Shown in pieces: positions 58,540-64,000 of a stretch of 64,000 bases of DNA (position 1 is the first letter of the stretch; the number at the start of each line of letters is the position of its first letter). Position numbers and translations under genes: made by a program. The DNA comes from Tomocerus qinae (lineage: Eukaryota > Arthropoda > Collembola > Entomobryomorpha > Tomoceridae): NCBI GenBank assembly GCA_020055645.1, contig CM034546.1:41106001-41170000 (forward strand). Direction: 5' to 3'. A model generated the notes under the pieces. That model did no database searches. It was given only the letters and a program-made list of their open reading frames with translations, and had not been told where the DNA came from.

Positions 58540-59640
58540 ATAGTAAGGGATAAAAAACGTACATTAATGCCATTTTGATCTGTGTAAATAAACGAAATAA
58601 AATTACAAAATAATTCTCAAAATCAAATTTAAATAATTCGTTGAATTATTAAACGGGTTTGGAAGGCACTTGTAGAAAAGGGATTTTAAATACGTATTAA
58701 TGCTTTAAGGTTGACGCTTGCGTGAAACAAAAATAATTAATTCCTATTTTATTTGGGGAGTGGTGGAAGTGCCATAATTACATAAATTTTGTGGTATTGA
58801 CAGCCGCTTGACGGTAACCGTTTTTAAACTATCTAGAAATTTGGTCATGCGCGATTTTGCATTGTTACTGAACTTGTATTTTCCACAACTACTTATATTA
58901 CATAATAGTATTATGAAATCTTCAAATGCTTCAAAATATTAGAGTTAGAATTTATTTGTGGACCAGAACCGCAGACATGGCATTAATTTCTTATTTCAAG
59001 TCAAGAAATTTTGTTTGAGAAATAAAATATTATTTAAAATACAAGAAATTTATGAAATAAATACAATATGCATGTGTATACAATTTCAAGTGGAAATTAT
59101 TTAAATTTTTGATATTAATGCTATGCTATTTATTTCAAATGTTTTATTTTTCAAGTAAAGTAGGAGTGAAATATTGCGCGAAATATTTCAAAAATTTCAT
59201 CCATTTATGTCACCGAAATATTTCAAGTGCCTTCAATTCTGCTGTTGATGATAAATCAATCTACCCTCATCGTTGTCTTAAATACATTGCAACTAGTACT
59301 ATTTTAAGTGTTAATTATTCTATTCGAACAACGCCTGTTCATTAGCCTATTGATAGTTTCCTGGAAATTGATATTCAAGCTATATAGTAATCAGTTATTT
59401 AATTATACAATTTCTGTATATATTCATTTGGTTTTATACCCATTCACATTCACATGACCATTAACGGCCATACAAAAGATCAATGAAAGGCTTTTCATCT
59501 TTTCTAGCTTTTCACATCCTACGTTTTGGACTTTAAGGTAAGCAATATAATAATTATTTTTATTTTTTATACCTACACAGCCAAAGCTCTTAATCAGTTT
59601 AGAGGTTGAAGTCAAAGAAGCAATTGTTATAATTTAATAA
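58540..59640. other. Intergenic, no gene recognised
   Basis: AT-rich DNA; several short open stretches (for example 59109-59345) without family signals. Confidence 0.35.
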
Positions 59641-59646
59641 CTTACA

Positions 59647-59796
59647 TTTTTCAAAAGTAATATTTTCACTCAAATTATTTAACGTTTTGTAAATGATCTG
59701 CAAAATTGTTTCGATTACATTTCTCGTCCCATCAGCTGAGTGGGATCCTAATCTAACTCTGTTTAAATCCGTTTTCACCAAGTTTATATTTAAAAA
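59647..59796 (-). other. Candidate orphan exon with strong splice sites
   Basis: On the minus strand a strong pyrimidine tract and TTTTAG acceptor precede 59796, 50 codons are open (including RVRLGSHSADGTRNVIE), and a perfect donor GTAAGTT follows at 59646. The peptide looks real but is not recognised, and no adjoining exons were found within several kb. Confidence 0.3.
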
Positions 59797-59799
59797 CTA

Positions 59800-62700
59800 A
59801 AAAAATAGAATAGAAAATTCTCTCCTCGTAGTAACTTATTTGTGGTATAGCACAAGAAACTAGGAAATATTAAGATTGGCTGCGACTTTAGAATTTTGTC
59901 ATTTTAACCAAGGACTCGCATCAGAAAAGTTTTTTTAAAAGCCTTTGTCCAAATTTTTGCATCTAATCTTACGTGGTAGGTTATTATTATCATAGTTGGT
60001 GGTTTTTCCTTTTTTGATGAATTTTTCAAATAGTCATAGTCAAAATAGTCATTAGGAGGCTTGGTTGCAAAACATGGAATTGGATTTATAACCGAGAAAC
60101 ATTGTATTTAAAGCCAGAAAGTCTTTGGGGTAATCTATTTAAATCCTTGCCATTCCAATACCTATAAACTAAGACCCTGGATGTGAGAAAGTTTGAAGAT
60201 GGGCCTTTCTTAAAGTATAAGCCCTATGATCTGGCTTTTATGTCTCGCGAGCTTGGAAAATCCACTTTCAAATGACACTATAACAAACAATGTGAGCAAG
60301 TGTGGAGGGTTATAGGCTATCATTTCACACTAAAGAAGCTAGTATTCAAATGGTAGTAATCAAAGCAAAATAGTAATAGTGTTCTCAGTGGGCTCTATAA
60401 GCTACTAGATACACACACATAATATAATATAATACTGTGTATAGCAGAGTTACAGTAGTAAATGCATGGGAAATACGATACGATCTAGCCAGCTGCCCAT
60501 TATTGCCTCGCAATCCTTTTATTGAAATTAATTGGACATAAATAATTGGGAAATTACGTTGATTATCTGGCACATATGGATTTACCCAAAATGAAACATA
60601 TTTTGTCTCTCAAGTAATAAATTGAAGCTAAATTGCCTCGGATATCTTTAAAATAAACCAACATCACAAAATGGTATTTATCCTTTATTTTTGCCAATTT
60701 ATATTAAATTATACAGATAGTATAATACCCACTATTGAGCACTTTCCATAGGATAGAAATAAGACTGGAAAATCCAAGAAAGTATTTATTTAAAGCTCCG
60801 TAAATCCCTACCTAGCCTTTAGGTATAGGTTTATCTTTGAGTATACCATCTTGTATTGACGATTTTATTATTCCAACCTTTACCATTGATAGCTACACTT
60901 GGTGCATCGTAGAAATAAAGAATTAGAATACGTTGCTATAGCAGTACCTCATCCTCTCTCACATATAACTATGTAACTTCTATTTTGGAATACTCTTTTA
61001 TCTATATGTTTAATGTCCTCTGTAGCCAGCCCATATACTTCCTTTCATTTTCATTTAACAGTTCTATAGTAATTCTATTTCTATATAAATATATTTTTTC
61101 ATTTAGCTTTGCTCACTTGGACAGAATCATTCATAGAAGAATTTGCACTAAATCACCCAACTTTTCAGCACCCAACTTTTCACATTTTCATTTTTGGTCA
61201 TTACAGTAAGTATAATATTTTAATAACTTTTTCCTTTTTTACATTTTGGTAGGTTTGTAGAGAATTTCAGAAAACTAAAATAGTTGCAGAAAGCTGATTT
61301 AATTTTTTTCAAGTTTATTTTCATTCAAATTATTGTAGGCCCAATATTATCAGTGTACAAAATTTACCACTTTTTAGATTGTTTTACCATCACAGTGGTA
61401 AAAATGGTAAATTTTAGCGATGGATGACTCCCATTGATACAGACACATGATTTATTAAAATATAGGCTTTAAAAATTTATTTTGTGTTATTACATGTGTG
61501 TTATGTTTCCAATTATTTCTTTATATAACTAATTAAATTATTCCTATTTATTAGATTGTTCAACGAAAGTTATAAGATATATTACTGAAGCCAAGATTAA
61601 TGCATTTAGTATATCGCCAATTTAAAGTTGATATGAATTTTGTACTATAATTTATAATTGTGATTACATCATGATGAAATATTTTGATCCAGAGTCCAGG
61701 CCAGAGTATTCACCAAAACGGAGAAGCAAATTGGCAGCCTGAACTTAAAGTATTTTAATGCTTGCTGCCGCGGCCTTGAAGATATTTTAATTCCTCAATC
61801 GATAATATCCACCGGTAAGGTCATCCTTAAATAACAACAGTTCAATTTTATAAAACATCTTATCGTAGACTAGGCGGTCACAGGACCTAGGTCCTGTCGT
61901 ACATGGGGCTATATAGTACTTTTACAAACAATTTTGTAGGAACTGGTTTGCAGTAGACCAATTAGACCAGTATTGAGATGGGTTCAACACTAATATAATG
62001 TATAGCCGGTCTCAGGACCCAGGCCCTGTTATAAATAAAGCTAGTGTTTATTCCGGGGCAATTGTACGATTATTATAATGCGTCTAACAGATACACAGAT
62101 TTTTAAACTCCGATTGATCTTCCCACGGTTTCTCATTTGGTGGGACGGTAGGTAGCGATTTTACATTATTAGAGTCAAAAAGTATTGCAAAACTGCGCCT
62201 TAGTACGACCTAGAGTCAACTTTTTGTTTTGAAATATAATTGTGAGTACTGGCAACTTACTCCGGTCACTTCTTATGATCACATGTTTGATTCGAGGTTT
62301 ACGGTATTCAAACCATAACCTTTGTAATATACTGCTACTAATTGATAATGGACCATTTTGAGGTCAAGTTAGCCTCAATTGGCAATGTAGTGTCAAGTAG
62401 TTAAATAGAAAACTGAATAATTTTCATTGTTACTTTTTGGTCCCATAAGAGAGTTTAAACTTTTATATTATAAGACTTTTCGAGCTGATCCCATTATTTT
62501 TGAGTTCCATTCCTTTTTTAGTGCTCCCTTTTTTGGAAATCTGACTTTTTTAAAGCATTTAAAGTAGAGATATCAATAACCCAACCACTACATTTTGTTC
62601 GTGGATATTCCAAGATTCCATAATTGCAAGACCCATAAAAATCAAATACCTATTTTGGGAATAATTAAACCGTATGTCAAGACAAATTTTAAATTCAATG

Positions 62701-63300
62701 TAGTTGAATGTAGGTTGACACTAAATGTTAATCATGGAATATTCGAGCTCATAAGTGAAAACAAAACACAACCTAAATTAGAACTATATTTTATTCATTA
62801 CGCTGCCAAATTTCTTCCCCTGAGGTAGTGAAATAGCCGGGCAGGTTACTTGGGGTTTGGGCTTGAACAACAATTGAGTCATATTTCGGCAATAAATTTA
62901 GGAAATTATGTTTATTTTGTTAGTAATTAACTGTGATGAGAGTCCTCAATTGAAAAAATGAGACGAAAATGTTGTACACATTGTGGTGTAAAAAGTGAAG
63001 TATTTTCAGACAATATTACACAGTTCTAATTTTACAGTTTCCAACAAATATCTAGAACACTTTTTTTCTTTATTTTTCAATTAAACTATTGAGAAATATC
63101 ATAATTCGATGTAAATGGATCAATTATAAATTTTCCCGCACATGAAATAATTAGATCCTTGAGAGCACTCAGCACTGAAAGTTGAAAAAATTTGTATACA
63201 GAATGCATGCACTACTTCTGTTATGAAATATTTGAATATTAGAAATAATGTAATATATCAACATTGTTACATTCAACGCGCATGAACCATTCTACGTTTA
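59800..63300. other. Long intergenic stretch, no gene recognised
   Basis: AT-rich throughout. Only small structures seen: a diverged pair around GGACCTAGGTCCTGT (61886) and GGACCCAGGCCCTGT (62018). No domain-bearing open frame on either strand. Confidence 0.35.
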
Positions 63301-63309
63301 TCATATAGA

Positions 63310-63540
63310 GTGATGATAGTTGTGTATTATGTAATGAGGCAGTCAATTCTGGTGGACAAAACAATTGACTCTAACGTGCGCAAAATTTTGTATCTTTCGA
63401 AACCAAATCAAATTTTGATACCTAAACGTTTGGAAATTATAGTAATGCAGTGGCACGAAAATCTCTTGATACAAACAAACATACAAACGTACACGGGTAT
63501 ACGGAATTATCTACGCGCATGTCCCACTTTACTCTTATAA
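63310..63540 (+). pseudogene. Possible retroelement integrase zinc-domain fragment
   Basis: Reads ILIPKRLEIIVMQWHENLL followed by a T-x-x-x-IRNYL pattern. This resembles the H2C2 zinc-binding region that precedes integrase in LTR retrotransposons (hydrophobic-PK-L, then H, then GH-x-G, then T-x-x-x-I-R). Here only the first His is kept and the second is replaced. Short and uncertain; the frame runs directly into the 36-bp minisatellite. Confidence 0.25.
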
Positions 63541-63546
63541 GAAGAG

Positions 63547-63790
63547 ATGGACCAACAAATGGTCAAGTCTGCCTTATCGGCAATGGACCAACAAATGGTC
63601 AAGTCTGCCTTATCGGCAATGGACCAACAAATGGTCAAGTCTGCCTTATCGGCAATGGACCAACAAATGGTCAAGTCTGCCTTATCGGCAATGGACCAAC
63701 AAATGGTCAAGTCTGCCTTATCGGCAATGGACCAACAAATGGTCAAGTCTGCCTTATCGGCAATGGACCAACAAATGGTCAAGTCTGCCT
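63547..63790. repeat. 36-bp minisatellite, seven copies
   Basis: Perfect tandem 36-bp units starting at 63547, 63583, 63619, 63655, 63691, 63727 and 63763 (last partial). Each holds GGACCAACAAATGGTC, with GGACC/GGTC arms that can pair. 36 is a multiple of 3, so several frames stay open on both strands; no evidence that any is translated. Confidence 0.95.
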
Positions 63791-64000
63791 TTTTTTAGCA
63801 AAGAGCCGTTAAAATGGTCAAATAAATGTTTTATGATAGTAATAATGTGAAGAATTTTCAGTCAACTCTATCATATTATATATAGAATCCCAAAAGTCAA
63901 TGAGTCCATTAAACTTTTTTGTGACAATAGCACAACAAAACTTCAAGATGCGAGTGAAAATTAATAAGTGGGTACAACAAACGGTAAACTTAATTGAAGT

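Noticed and set aside
63450..63812. 120-codon frame through the 36-bp repeats
   Set aside because: Starts at GTG and consists mostly of repeat units; the opposite strand is equally open.

Overview
The window is AT-rich eukaryotic DNA, almost certainly from an arthropod. The support is multi-exon genes with canonical GT/AG introns, divergent ionotropic-receptor and 7TM chemoreceptor genes, and dense DNA transposons (piggyBac, mariner, hAT-type, Helentron/HINE-type). An intron-bearing relic of a non-ribosomal peptide synthetase (NRPS) suggests, but does not prove, a springtail (Collembola), because springtails are known to carry horizontally acquired NRPS/beta-lactam genes. All gene models were spliced by eye; reading phase is consistent across every junction listed.

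Layout. 0.5-2.6 kb (+): divergent ionotropic receptor. 3.1-8.5 kb (-): complete 17-exon ABCC/MRP4-type transporter, including a 17-nt microexon inside the second Walker A. 9.4-9.8 kb: foldback element. 10.1-12.5 kb (+): decayed NRPS fragment. 12.5-23.3 kb: a 288-bp satellite array bordered by one HINE-like element and interrupted by a long-inverted-repeat mariner relic, which itself holds a second HINE-like element. 23.3-25.2 kb: dispersed repeats. 25.4-26.5 kb (+): small three-exon gene for a secreted cystine-knot peptide. 27.3-29.3 kb: hAT-type element with exact 8-bp target duplication and a second hAT-type element nested in it. 29.8-31.4 kb: SMYD (SET/MYND) fragment next to a 23-bp minisatellite. 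31.6-33.6 kb: duplicated segment and two small hAT-type MITEs. 33.5-38.1 kb (-): two 7TM chemoreceptor genes, the first with its C-terminus supplied by a MITE. 42.0-51.9 kb (-): 16-exon gene for an immunoglobulin-domain protein resembling the PDGF/VEGF-receptor (PVR) ectodomain, ending in a Cys-rich tail with no membrane or kinase segment, and interrupted in one exon by a tRNA-derived SINE. 53.5-57.4 kb: apparently intact piggyBac element with TTAA sites. 57.4-64 kb: mostly non-coding, with a repeat copy, a possible orphan exon, a possible retroelement fragment and a 36-bp minisatellite.

The genes do not form a pathway; this is a gene-poor, transposon-shaped region. The most interesting items are the cystine-knot gene, the PVR-like secreted receptor with its SINE lesion, the MITE-ended chemoreceptor, and the NRPS relic.
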